NCBI GenBank assembly: GCA_020073665.1
Contig: JAIQEU010000020.1
Location: 90,112-154,111, forward strand
DNA: 64,000 bases
Direction: 5' to 3'
Origin: Terriglobia bacterium
GTDB taxonomy: Bacteria > Acidobacteriota > Terriglobia > Terriglobales > Acidobacteriaceae
This document shows, piece after piece, positions 24,341 through 33,045 of this stretch. Within the stretch, counting starts at the first letter, position 1. Every line of letters begins with the position of its first letter. Made by a program: the position numbers and the translations under genes. Under the pieces are notes generated by a model that saw nothing but the letters and a program-made list of their open reading frames with translations, was not told the origin of the DNA and did no database searches.

Positions 24341-25291
24341 TTAAGCCTTTTCCCGTCCAGCCAGCATTTCCAGCTGGCGGCGCCAGTCCAGCTCCTCGAC
24401 AAAGTGGTGCGACTCACGCCAATGCGGTTTCACTTTCACGAACAACTCCAGGAACACGCGGGTGCCTACCATCTTTTCGATCTGCGCGCGCGCCGCCGTC
24501 CCAATCTTCTTTAACATCTGGCCCTTCTTCCCCACCAGGATTCCTTTTTGTCCTTCCCGTTCGCAGTAGATCAGGGCCGCAATGCGCGTGAGTTTGGCTC
24601 CTTCTTCGAACTGCTCGACCACCACGGTGGTGGCGTAGGGCACTTCTTCGCTGGTCTCCAGCAGCACCTGCTCGCGGATGATCTCGGCCACCATGAAGCG
24701 CACCGGTTGGTCGGTCACCTGGTCCTCAGGGAAGTAATGAGGGCCTTCGGGCAAGGCTCCAATCACTTTCTCCAACAGGATGTCCAGGCCCTCGTGCTTG
24801 CGCGCCGACAGCGGGATGACCTCCTTGAAGTCATGCAGTTGGCCATACCGGGCGATGATGGGCAATAGTTTCTCTTTTTGTCCACCGTGTAACAGGTCGA
24901 TCTTGTTCAGCAGCAACAAAGCAGGAGTTCCCGATTTCTTTACCAGGTCGAGAACGAACTGATCGGCGGCGCTAGATTTCCAGGTCACATCCACGATCAG
25001 CAGGACCAGATTGCAACCCTCCAGGGCATCCCTGACCTCGCCCATCATCCTGCGGCCCAGTGAACTGTCCGGCCTGTGTACGCCCGGAGTGTCGATCAGA
25101 ATGACCTGTCCGCCCGGTTTCTTCGTTTCTTTCTGCCGGGGGACGTGGATGACGCCGAGGATGCGATTGCGCGTGGTCTGTGGCTTGGGGCTGACGATGG
25201 CCAGTTTCTCGCCGACCAGCGCATTCAGCAGAGTTGACTTGCCCGCGTTAGGGCGTCCGAGGATGCAGACAAATCCGGAGTGAAAGGACAT
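24341..25291 (-). CDS. era: GTPase Era, 16S rRNA/30S maturation
   Basis: A 316-residue GTPase. G1 is GRPNAGKST, G3 DTPG, G4 NKID, with the Era-specific effector region QTTRNRILGV. The C-terminal KH domain carries GQKGILVGKKGQMLKKIG and ends with FVKVKPHWRE. It binds the 3' end of 16S rRNA and couples 30S assembly to growth. It lies after phoH, ybeY and the corC-like gene, the widely conserved order. A heptad hairpin separates it from the gene upstream. Confidence 0.97.
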   Translation of the reverse strand: MSFHSGFVCILGRPNAGKSTLLNALVGEKLAIVSPKPQTTRNRILGVIHVPRQKETKKPGGQVILIDTPGVHRPDSSLGRRMMGEVRDALEGCNLVLLIVDVTWKSSAADQFVLDLVKKSGTPALLLLNKIDLLHGGQKEKLLPIIARYGQLHDFKEVIPLSARKHEGLDILLEKVIGALPEGPHYFPEDQVTDQPVRFMVAEIIREQVLLETSEEVPYATTVVVEQFEEGAKLTRIAALIYCEREGQKGILVGKKGQMLKKIGTAARAQIEKMVGTRVFLELFVKVKPHWRESHHFVEELDWRRQLEMLAGREKA

Positions 25292-25319
25292 GGGTCAGGT
25301 CGCAGGTGGCAGGTCGCAG
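25292..25319. repeat. Heptad array, 4 units
   Basis: GGGTCAG, GTCGCAG, GTGGCAG, GTCGCAG in 7-nt phase, directly upstream of the era start codon (25289-25291). Confidence 0.75.
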
Positions 25320-25333
25320 ATACTCGATGCGGG

Positions 25334-25354
25334 CACCCTGCGCGCTGCCACCTG
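25334..25354. repeat. Heptad array, 3 units, inverted partner
   Basis: CACCCTG, CGCGCTG, CCACCTG in 7-nt phase, ending 1 nt before the stop codon of the CorC-like gene (25356-25358). CAGGTGGCAG (25303-25312 region) and CTGCCACCTG (25345-25354) are perfect reverse complements, giving a stable hairpin between the two co-directional genes. Confidence 0.75.
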
Positions 25355-25355
25355 A

Positions 25356-26621
25356 CTATATCAGCTTCATCTGGCGGGGCTGGGCCAAGGAGATGCGCAC
25401 CCGCTCCACACGCCTTTCGGTAGAGTCCAGCACTTCGAAGCGGAGCCCGTCTTCTTCCACCACCTCACCCTTGCGCGGAATGCGGCCGGCCAGTTCGCTT
25501 ACCAATCCGGCTACGGTGGCAGATTCTTTTCCTTCGGGGCGTACGCCGAACAATTCGTCGAGACGGTCCACGTCCATGTTGCCGGGAACAATATAAGAAT
25601 TCTCGTTTTCGCGGACGACTTCGGTTTTCTCGTGTTCGTCGCGAATTTCGCCCACGATCTCTTCTACCAGGTCCTCGATGGTGACCAGTCCGGCCACGCC
25701 GCCATACTCGTCCACCACGATGGCCATGCGAACGTTGTTCTTCTGCATCTCACGCAGCAGTTCGCTGCCCAACTTGCTTTCAGGAACGAAGTACACGTCC
25801 TTGCGCATCAGCGTGCCCACGGTGCGGGTGTGGGCTTCGCTGTCGGGTACCTGCAGCACATCCTGTGCGTAGACGATTCCCTTGATGTTGTGAATAGTGC
25901 CCTCGTACACCGGGACGCGTGAAAACGGCCGCGCTCGCAGCAACTCGATGAACTTCTCTACCGTAGTATCGGCGGGCACCGCCACGATCTCCGGGCGGGG
26001 CTTCATGGCCTCGCGCACGGTCTTTTCGCCGAACTCCACCACGGACTGGATCAGGTCGCGGTTGCTCTCGTCGAGAATGCCTTCCTCCTGCCCGGCTTCG
26101 AGCAGGGCGTCCACCGCTTCGGCCTGGGTTTCCGGCTGTTCGTCGGAATGCTCTTTGGTCAGGGCCGTAACCGACTGCAGAAAGCCCAGCACCAGGGTGA
26201 CGGGGAGCACGAGGTAAATCAGGCCCCGCAAAACTATAGTGAAGCGAGACAGCCATTGCCCCTTGGAGCGGGCAAAGAACACAAATGGCAGAAAGCGGTT
26301 AAACACGATGATGATCAGGATCAGGCTCAGCCCGGCCTGCAGGATCTCATGGGCCGCCCAGGAGCCGTCGCGCAGCACCGCGAAACCCACCAGCATGGCG
26401 ATCGCCGCCATGGTGAGTTGCGTGAGCACCGCCATGGATAGCGATGCACGTTCGCGGCTTACCCCCAGATGCGGTTCGACTTTCTGCTCGAAGGCGTCAA
26501 TGTTGTTCTGGAATTCGCGGGAAAGGAACTTGCCGATCTCGGAATAGAGGCGGTCCACGTAAGAGACCAGGGTCAGCAGCCCGATCAGGAGCAGCAGCGC
26601 AACTGCGATGGCGTAGTTCAT
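25356..26621 (-). CDS. CorC/HlyC-type CBS-domain protein (ybeX-like)
   Basis: A 421-residue protein. The N-terminal part has membrane helices at about 3-20, 65-85, 92-110 and 130-150 and lacks a clear DUF21 signature. Two CBS domains (about 200-330) start VREAMKPRPEIVAVP and include VVDEYGGVAGLVTIEDLVEEIVGEI. A CorC_HlyC domain follows (about 345-415). Genes of this type between ybeY and era are widespread; a role in ribosome function or Mg/Co homeostasis is proposed for YbeX/CorC. It overlaps ybeY by 4 nt (ATGA), which supports coupling. Confidence 0.93.
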   Translation of the reverse strand: MNYAIAVALLLLIGLLTLVSYVDRLYSEIGKFLSREFQNNIDAFEQKVEPHLGVSRERASLSMAVLTQLTMAAIAMLVGFAVLRDGSWAAHEILQAGLSLILIIIVFNRFLPFVFFARSKGQWLSRFTIVLRGLIYLVLPVTLVLGFLQSVTALTKEHSDEQPETQAEAVDALLEAGQEEGILDESNRDLIQSVVEFGEKTVREAMKPRPEIVAVPADTTVEKFIELLRARPFSRVPVYEGTIHNIKGIVYAQDVLQVPDSEAHTRTVGTLMRKDVYFVPESKLGSELLREMQKNNVRMAIVVDEYGGVAGLVTIEDLVEEIVGEIRDEHEKTEVVRENENSYIVPGNMDVDRLDELFGVRPEGKESATVAGLVSELAGRIPRKGEVVEEDGLRFEVLDSTERRVERVRISLAQPRQMKLI

Positions 26622-27091
26622 CGTGCAGATCTCCGCGATCCTCGGGCCGGCGTGCTGCGCACAGTGTTCCTTTCAATCAGCGCCACTGGCAATCGTAACG
26701 CCTTGCGCAAGCGCTGCTCTTTTCGCGCCATTTTTCCCTGGTCCTGGTGGTGATCGTACCCGGCTAGGTGCAGCACTCCGTGTAATACCAGAATTTTAAT
26801 CTCCTGGGAAACGGTGTGTCCCAACCGGCGTGCGTTCTGAGCCGCGATTTCTGCCGAAATAGCGACATCCCCGGAAAATTCTTTGTCCGGGCCAAACCCG
26901 GGTGGAAACGACAATACATCGGTGGGCTGGTCCCTGCCCCGAAAACGTCGGTTGAGGGTACGCAGTTCACGGCTGCTGGTGACCATTACGTTGACTGCGC
27001 CCCGCAGCCTGGCAGCGCGACTGGCCTGCAAAACGAACCGCGCCAGCGCAGTCTCACTCAGCCCGGCCACGGGTTTTCGCAGGATGACCAT
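26618..27091 (-). CDS. ybeY: Endoribonuclease YbeY (rRNA maturation)
   Basis: A 157-residue protein of the UPF0054 family. The zinc site HGVLHLAGYDHHQD contains the three His ligands (H-x3-H-x5-H), and NRRFRGRDQPTDVLSFPP is the conserved upstream block. YbeY trims the 3' end of 16S rRNA and acts in 70S quality control. The last ~20 residues (RSTPARGSRRSAR) are a basic tail overlapping the start of the next gene. The upstream gene phoH ends with its own terminator, so ybeY may have a separate promoter in 27092-27154. Confidence 0.95.
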   Translation of the reverse strand: MVILRKPVAGLSETALARFVLQASRAARLRGAVNVMVTSSRELRTLNRRFRGRDQPTDVLSFPPGFGPDKEFSGDVAISAEIAAQNARRLGHTVSQEIKILVLHGVLHLAGYDHHQDQGKMARKEQRLRKALRLPVALIERNTVRSTPARGSRRSAR

Positions 27092-27154
27092 TTATTCAGC
27101 TGCGCCCACAACTGGGGCCGGCATTCGATTTTTCCGGCCGGGACGCCAGTCCTA

Positions 27155-27195
27155 CCAAAACAAAACAGGAGGGCCCGCCTGCCGGCACCCTCCTG
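27155..27195 (-). terminator. Rho-independent terminator after phoH
   Basis: On the minus strand CAGGAGGG (27188-27195) pairs with CCCTCCTG (27166-27173) around 14 nt and is followed by TTTTGTTTT (complement of 27157-27165). It lies 16 nt after the phoH stop and before ybeY. Confidence 0.85.
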
Positions 27196-27210
27196 CACGA
27201 TTCTATCTCT

Positions 27211-28278
27211 CTATTCCTTATCTTCGGCGTTTGCTGGCGGCACCGCAGTGCTCTCGCGGTGGGTGCCGTCGCCACTACTCGGCTTGCCGTTGGCCGTCGC
27301 CTTGGTTTCGAGCAGGGATAACTGCTCTTCCTCCAGTCTGGCCTTGTGCTCATCGTAAGCGCGGATAATGCGCTGCACCAGGTGATGCCGCACCACATCG
27401 GCCTGATCAAAATAGACGAAGGTCAGGCCCTCGACGCTCTTGAGAATATCGACCGCCTCCAGCAGCCCGCTGCGCCGCGCGCTGGGCAAGTCAATCTGCG
27501 TGACATCGCCGGTGATGACCGCCTTGGAGTTGAAACCGAGACGGGTCACAAACATTTTCATCTGCTCCGACGTCGTATTCTGCGCTTCGTCGAGAATCAC
27601 GAACGAATCATTCAAGGTCCGCCCACGCATGAAGGCGATGGGCGCAATCTCGATGACGTTTTTCTCCAGGTAGCGATCCACCTTTTCGGGATCAAGCATG
27701 TCGTAGAGTGCGTCGTACAAGGGGCGAAGGTAGGGATCGATCTTCTCCTGCAAAGTCCCGGGCAGAAAACCCAGGCGCTCTCCGGCTTCCACCGCAGGCC
27801 GGGCCAGGATGATCCGGTTCACCCGCTTGGCCAACAAGGCAGAGATCGCCATGGCCACCGCCAGGTACGTCTTGCCCGTTCCCGCCGGTCCGATGCCGAA
27901 GACCATGTCGTGCTGCTCGATGGCGTCAATGTAGCGGCGCTGGTTCACGCTCTTGGGCTGCACTGTGCGGCGCCCGAAGGAACGCTGCTTCCCTGCTTCC
28001 GCCAGGCCGCGCAGGCTGGCCTTGGGATCGGCCAGCAACACTCGCAGCATGCTGTTCAAGTCGCCGTTATTGAAGGTGTGTCCGGAGCGCTGCAGGTGGT
28101 CGTAGTCGGCAAAAACTTGCTCCGCCCGGGCCACATCGCGGGCCGCGCCTTCCAGTTCGATGGAATCGGAGCGCAAGTCAATGGTGACGTTCAAGCCGTC
28201 TTCCAGCACGTGCAGGTTCTCGTCGCGCGTCCCGAAGAGGGTCTCAATATTGGGGCTGATTTCGATGCTCTTCTTCAT
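27211..28278 (-). CDS. phoH: PhoH-family ATPase/RNA-associated protein
   Basis: A 355-residue protein. An N-terminal KH-like region (about 1-75) precedes the PhoH P-loop domain. Walker A is [13 protein letters not shown], Walker B is [10 protein letters not shown], and [20 protein letters not shown] is the family signature. PhoH proteins are ATP-binding and linked to RNA metabolism; the operon context with ybeY supports a role near rRNA processing. The C-terminal ~40 residues are low-complexity and charged. The start ATG (MKKSIEI) follows GGGAG. Confidence 0.95.
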   Translation of the reverse strand: MKKSIEISPNIETLFGTRDENLHVLEDGLNVTIDLRSDSIELEGAARDVARAEQVFADYDHLQRSGHTFNNGDLNSMLRVLLADPKASLRGLAEAGKQRSFGRRTVQPKSVNQRRYIDAIEQHDMVFGIGPAGTGKTYLAVAMAISALLAKRVNRIILARPAVEAGERLGFLPGTLQEKIDPYLRPLYDALYDMLDPEKVDRYLEKNVIEIAPIAFMRGRTLNDSFVILDEAQNTTSEQMKMFVTRLGFNSKAVITGDVTQIDLPSARRSGLLEAVDILKSVEGLTFVYFDQADVVRHHLVQRIIRAYDEHKARLEEEQLSLLETKATANGKPSSGDGTHRESTAVPPANAEDKE

Positions 28279-28291
28279 TCACTCCCATGTG

Positions 28292-28363
28292 GGGACGGGT
28301 ATCGTTCCCCGTCCCGGCTTGCATTAGAACAACCGCTCCCGCTCCAGCCGAGCAAAGCTCGGC
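28292..28363. repeat. Two adjacent hairpins upstream of phoH
   Basis: GGGACGGG (28292-28299) pairs with CCCGTCCC (28308-28315). GCCGAGC (28347-28353) pairs with GCTCGGC (28357-28363) around a 3-nt loop. No T-run follows on either strand. They may be REP-like palindromes or part of a leader. Confidence 0.5.
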
Positions 28364-28569
28364 ACTCGCGCCGGGACCCTGGCAGCGCGCCTCGCGCACC
28401 AACCATTCTTCTGTCTGGAGATGGAACCAGCCGAGGTGCTCGCCACCGAGGTGCAAGCAACAACCATTGGTTCAAGGGTACCGCCGGTGGGGATGGGAGT
28501 CAATAAGAGGACCAGCTAGCCCGTGAAGTCCTTCTCGTATACCATGACCGCTTCCTGGAGGCAGGCGGA

Positions 28570-30048
28570 ATGAGCACAGACAAAACAACTTCGAAGACAG
28601 AATTCACCCGCCGCAATGCCTTGAAGTTGCTGGGACTGGGAACCGCGGGCGTCCTGGCGGAAGACGTTCTGCACGGGACCGAGGTGGCTTCGCCATCGTC
28701 ACCGCAGGCAACCGAGGTCGTGGTTGTGGGTGCCGGATTCTCGGGCCTGGCAGCGGCGCGCAATCTTGTCCGCCAGGGCAGGAAAGTTATCGTCCTTGAA
28801 GCTCGTGACCGGGTCGGAGGCCGGGTGAAACCGGGCAAGCTTGCGGGCCACACCATCGACCTGGGTGGCATGTGGGTGGGACCGAGCCAGACCCGGCTGC
28901 TCGAACTGCTCCAGGAGTACGGCGTCAAGACGACACCCCAATTCCTGGCCGGGAAAGACATCATGGAAATTACAGGCCGCCGGGTCACGGCGGAGGGTGA
29001 GGACTTCGGGTTTGCTCCTGGGGACCAGCCTGACTATGACCGCCTTTTGGAGAAGCTGAACGCGCTGGTGGCAGTGATCCCCGTCGAAGCTCCCTGGACT
29101 GCGGCCAATGCAGAAGAACTGGACGACATGACGGTGGATGAATGGCTGCGCGCGAACACGCAGAACAAGGCGGTTCTTTCGCTGATGAACATGGAGATCC
29201 GCGCCACCTTCACCGCCGAAACCTACCAGATTTCGCTGCTCTACTTCCTGTTCTATCTGCGGTCGGGAAACAACTTCGACAAGATCATGAGCTTCAAGAA
29301 CGGGGCGCAGGCTTTTCACGTCCCCGGGAGCATGCACCAGCTGGCACCCAAGATGGCCGCGGAATTGGGCAAGGCGCTGGTGATGCAGGCGCCGGTGCAC
29401 GAGATTTCGCAGGATGCCAAGGGCGTAATCGTGGTTTCTGAAAAAGGTACTTGGCACGCGAACCGTGCGATTGTGGCTATCCCGATTCCTTTAGCCGCAC
29501 GCATTGCTTACCGGCCAGAGTTGCCGCCCGAGCGCGACATCCTCTCCGAGCACATGCCCATGGGTTCGGTCATAAAGTACTGGGTCGCTTATGAGAAGCC
29601 GTTCTGGCGCGATCGCGGGATGAACGGGCTGGTCCTGAGCGACGAACCGCCCACCTCCGGGTTTGCGGATTGCTCCCCACCCGAAGGCAAGCCCGGATTC
29701 CTGGTGGGATTCTTCGAGGCTTCCCGCGCTATCCGCTTTACCGGGCGTCCGATGGAAGAGCGGAAAAAAGTTATCGTGCAACGAGTGGTTGACTTCTTCG
29801 GACCCGAAGCCGCTAACCCGATCGACTACATCGATTGTGACTGGCCGTCGGACCCATGGAGCCGGGGCTGCTATGGCCCGTCGATGGGGCCCGGCGTGCT
29901 TACTTCACTGGGGAAAAACCTGCGCACAAGTTTCGGACGTATTCACTGGGCGGGCACCGAGACGTCTCCGGTCTGGACGGGATATATCGAGGGCGCTATT
30001 CGGTCGGGCGAGCGGGCAGCAGCGGAAGTGATGGACAACTTGAAGTAG
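28570..30048 (+). CDS. Flavin monoamine oxidase family protein, Tat-exported
   Basis: A 492-residue FAD-dependent amine oxidase. The N-terminus TRRNALKLLGLGTAGVL resembles a twin-arginine signal. The dinucleotide-binding motif VVVGAGFSGLAAARNL and the downstream VIVLEARDRVGGRV fit the MAO family, and AGTETSPVWTGYIEGAIRSG is the C-terminal FAD-binding motif. RGCYGPSMGPG aligns with the SGGCYT segment of mammalian MAO, so its Cys could link FAD covalently. Activity on an amine substrate is likely, but the substrate is not predictable. It stands alone, on the opposite strand to phoH. Confidence 0.9.
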   Translation: MSTDKTTSKTEFTRRNALKLLGLGTAGVLAEDVLHGTEVASPSSPQATEVVVVGAGFSGLAAARNLVRQGRKVIVLEARDRVGGRVKPGKLAGHTIDLGGMWVGPSQTRLLELLQEYGVKTTPQFLAGKDIMEITGRRVTAEGEDFGFAPGDQPDYDRLLEKLNALVAVIPVEAPWTAANAEELDDMTVDEWLRANTQNKAVLSLMNMEIRATFTAETYQISLLYFLFYLRSGNNFDKIMSFKNGAQAFHVPGSMHQLAPKMAAELGKALVMQAPVHEISQDAKGVIVVSEKGTWHANRAIVAIPIPLAARIAYRPELPPERDILSEHMPMGSVIKYWVAYEKPFWRDRGMNGLVLSDEPPTSGFADCSPPEGKPGFLVGFFEASRAIRFTGRPMEERKKVIVQRVVDFFGPEAANPIDYIDCDWPSDPWSRGCYGPSMGPGVLTSLGKNLRTSFGRIHWAGTETSPVWTGYIEGAIRSGERAAAEVMDNLK

Positions 30049-30215
30049 AAGGGCAAAAGGCTTCCTTCGCCTTCCGCCGATAGGCCCTTCCGACAAACAT
30101 ATTCCGAGCGGACCCGTGCACCTCGAAACCCTGCGCGAAACCAGTCCCCCATATCAGTTTGCTCCGCGGAAGTGCTAACCTTGGTCAACCACTCCGTCTC
30201 AGTTCAGGATCCCAG

Positions 30216-33026
30216 GTGATTGACCCCCAGAAACCCGCAATGACGTCGGTTGCCCGTGATTCGGATGGCGGTGCCGACCCGAACGCAACCCTCGACTCCG
30301 CGGCGGCGGTGTGGAAGGCGACAGCAATAGGCGCCATCGGACGGTATCGCCTGTTGGCCAAACTGGGCGAAGGCGGGATGGGTCAAGTCTGGCTGGCAGA
30401 GCAGACCGCCCCGGTGAAACGTCAAGTGGCGCTCAAGGTGATCAAGGCCGGGCGCTACGACTCCGCGGCGCTGCAGCGTTTCGACCTGGAGCGGCAGGCG
30501 TTGGCGATCATGGACCATCCCGCGATCGCCAAGGTCTTCGACGCCGATTCGACGCCAGAAGGACAGCCGTACTTCGTCATGGAGTACGTCCCCGGGCTGC
30601 CTATCACTACCTATTGCGACCAGAAGCGGCTGACCACGCGCGAGCGGTTGGCGCTGTTCGTCAAGGTATGCGAAGGGGTGCAGCACGCTCACCAGAAAGC
30701 CATCATGCACCGCGATCTGAAGCCGTCCAATGTGCTGGTGGTAGAGATCGATGGTAAACCCCTGCCGCGCATTATTGATTTCGGTATCGCCAAGGCGGTC
30801 ACACCACAATCGCCGGACGAGACCCACGTAACTCGCGTGGGCGGAATGGTCGGGACACCGGGCTACATGAGTCCCGAGCAGAACGATCCCACCATTGCAG
30901 ATGTGGACACACGCACCGATGTGTACTCACTGGGCGTGATCCTTTACGAACTGCTGACCGGATCGTTGCCCTTCGATCCAGAGCAGTGGCGGAAAAAGCC
31001 GATCGACGAGGTCTTGCGTCAACTACGCGAAGACGATCCTCCGTCACCCAGCACCAGGTTAAGCAGCAGCGAGCATACTCGCGCGGCGGCAGAGAAACGC
31101 CAGACGGAACTAAGACAACTGGTGAGCACGCTGCGCGGGGACCTCGATTGGATAGCGCTCAAGGCTCTGGAGAAAGACCGGGCGCGGCGCTACGGGACGC
31201 CGTCGGAGTTGGCCGCCGACATTGTCCGCTATCTAAAGAATGAGCCGGTGGTGGCGCGACCGGCGAGCACCGCTTACCGGCTGCGGAAGTATGTGAGGAG
31301 GCACAGGGTCGCGGTGACCGCAGCTGCGATCGTAGTGCTGCTGCTGGTGGGATTTGGCGTGACCGAGCTGGTGCAGGTGCGCCGCATCACGCGCGAGCGC
31401 GACCGCGCCAACCGCGTCTCCGACTTTATGGTGGGGATGTTCAAAGTCTCCGATCCGAATGAGGCGCGCGGCAACACCGTCACTGCCCGGGAAATCCTTG
31501 ATAAGGCGTCAAACGATATCCGCACTGGCCTAGCCACGCAACCCGAGGTGCAATCGTCGTTGATGTATACCATGGCCAGCACCTACGTGAACCTGGGACT
31601 GTTCGCCCGGGCGCATGAACTGGCTGAGAGTGCACTGGAAGACCGCAAGCGCCAGTTTGGGGCTGAGGATCCCAAGACGCTGGAATCCATGAACCAGGTT
31701 GGTTGGATTCTTGACCGCGAAGGACACGAGGCGGAGGCGGAAAAGCTAACCCGCGAAACGCTCGTCACCGAACGCCGGGTCCTGGGTCCGGAGGACACTC
31801 TCACTCTCGAAGCCATGGACAACCTGGCCATCATTGTAGGCAAAGAGGGCCAATACCAGGAGCAGGAGAAACTGGAGCGCGACCTGCTTGAGATCCGCCG
31901 CCGCGTGCTTGGCCCAGACAATCCGCGCACCATCCGTGCCATGGCGAACCTGGCCGGCGCGGTCAGTGAGCAGGGGCGATCGTCTGAAGCAGAAGCTATG
32001 TATCGCAACACGCTGGAGATCGAGCGGCGGGTGCTGGGAAGCGAGCATCCTCAGACTATCGCCACCATGCACAATCTGGCCAACATCGTGCAAGAGCAGG
32101 GACGTTATCGCGAGGCCGAAGACTTGTACCGGCAAACCCTGGCAATTGAAGAACGCGTGCTGGGTCCGGAGCATCCTGACACTGCCGACACCATGAGCAC
32201 CCTGGCCAATGCGCTGGCCTATGGCGAAGGCCGTACCACCGACGCCGAAGCGCTATATCGCAAGGCGCTGGAGATCGAGCAGCGCGTAGTTGGCCCCGAG
32301 CATCCTGACACCATCCGCGCACTGGAGGGACTGGCGAACATCCTGTCCGGAGAAGGACACTACGCGGAAGCGGAGAAAATGCATCGCGAGATTCTAGCGG
32401 TGCGGCAGCGCACGCTCGGACCCGAACATACCGATACGCTGCTCTCGAAATACAACGTGGCTGATGTGCTGATCAAGGAGCGCCGCTTCGGGGAAGCTGA
32501 GAAGATGCTTCGCGAGACTCAGGAAGCGCAGGCTCGCACCCTGGGAGCGGAAAATCCCGATACTCTCGCGTCGCAAGCAACCTTGGCTAGAACGCTGATG
32601 CTGGAAGGCCATTACCAGGATGCGGAGAAAGCAGCGCGGCAGGCATATCAGGTGCAACTACGTACACTGGGGCCACAGCACGCCGACACACTGAACTCTC
32701 TCCAGATACTGGGGACAGCACTCGTCTACAAGCACCAGTATGGCGAAGCAAAGAAGTTGTTCGGCGACACCATTGACCAACTCAGCAAAACCGCGGGAAC
32801 CGATAGCTCAATGGCCTGGTACAGCTACGCCTGTGTGGCAACCGCTGCGAATGACCGGGATGGGGCGATACGATACCTGGGCCAGGCCATCGACCAGGGA
32901 TACAAGGACACAGATCACATCGAGAACGATGACGACCTGAAGTCTCTTCACGCCGATCCACGATTTGAGGCTCTGGTGAAGCGAGCTCGCAAAACGGGTG
33001 ACGCACCCGACCAAAGCAAAAAGTAG
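30216..33026 (+). CDS. Membrane Ser/Thr protein kinase with C-terminal TPR array
   Basis: A 936-residue protein when started at GTG 30216, which has AGGA 6 nt upstream; TTG 30159 and ATG 30240 are alternatives. The kinase domain (about 45-330) has GEGGMGQVW, the VAIK-type Lys in VALKVIKAG, catalytic HRDLKPSN, DFGIAKA and GTPGYMSPEQ. One membrane helix (about 385-405) follows a basic linker. The C-terminal half is a long run of about ten kinesin-light-chain-type TPRs of roughly 42 residues with the motif RVLGPEHPDT. Such PknB-like TPR kinases are expanded in Acidobacteriota. The TPR part probably lies outside the cytoplasm if the single helix is correct. Substrates are unknown. Confidence 0.92.
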   Translation: MIDPQKPAMTSVARDSDGGADPNATLDSAAAVWKATAIGAIGRYRLLAKLGEGGMGQVWLAEQTAPVKRQVALKVIKAGRYDSAALQRFDLERQALAIMDHPAIAKVFDADSTPEGQPYFVMEYVPGLPITTYCDQKRLTTRERLALFVKVCEGVQHAHQKAIMHRDLKPSNVLVVEIDGKPLPRIIDFGIAKAVTPQSPDETHVTRVGGMVGTPGYMSPEQNDPTIADVDTRTDVYSLGVILYELLTGSLPFDPEQWRKKPIDEVLRQLREDDPPSPSTRLSSSEHTRAAAEKRQTELRQLVSTLRGDLDWIALKALEKDRARRYGTPSELAADIVRYLKNEPVVARPASTAYRLRKYVRRHRVAVTAAAIVVLLLVGFGVTELVQVRRITRERDRANRVSDFMVGMFKVSDPNEARGNTVTAREILDKASNDIRTGLATQPEVQSSLMYTMASTYVNLGLFARAHELAESALEDRKRQFGAEDPKTLESMNQVGWILDREGHEAEAEKLTRETLVTERRVLGPEDTLTLEAMDNLAIIVGKEGQYQEQEKLERDLLEIRRRVLGPDNPRTIRAMANLAGAVSEQGRSSEAEAMYRNTLEIERRVLGSEHPQTIATMHNLANIVQEQGRYREAEDLYRQTLAIEERVLGPEHPDTADTMSTLANALAYGEGRTTDAEALYRKALEIEQRVVGPEHPDTIRALEGLANILSGEGHYAEAEKMHREILAVRQRTLGPEHTDTLLSKYNVADVLIKERRFGEAEKMLRETQEAQARTLGAENPDTLASQATLARTLMLEGHYQDAEKAARQAYQVQLRTLGPQHADTLNSLQILGTALVYKHQYGEAKKLFGDTIDQLSKTAGTDSSMAWYSYACVATAANDRDGAIRYLGQAIDQGYKDTDHIENDDDLKSLHADPRFEALVKRARKTGDAPDQSKK

Positions 33027-33045
33027 CGGATGATGAACCGCTACG

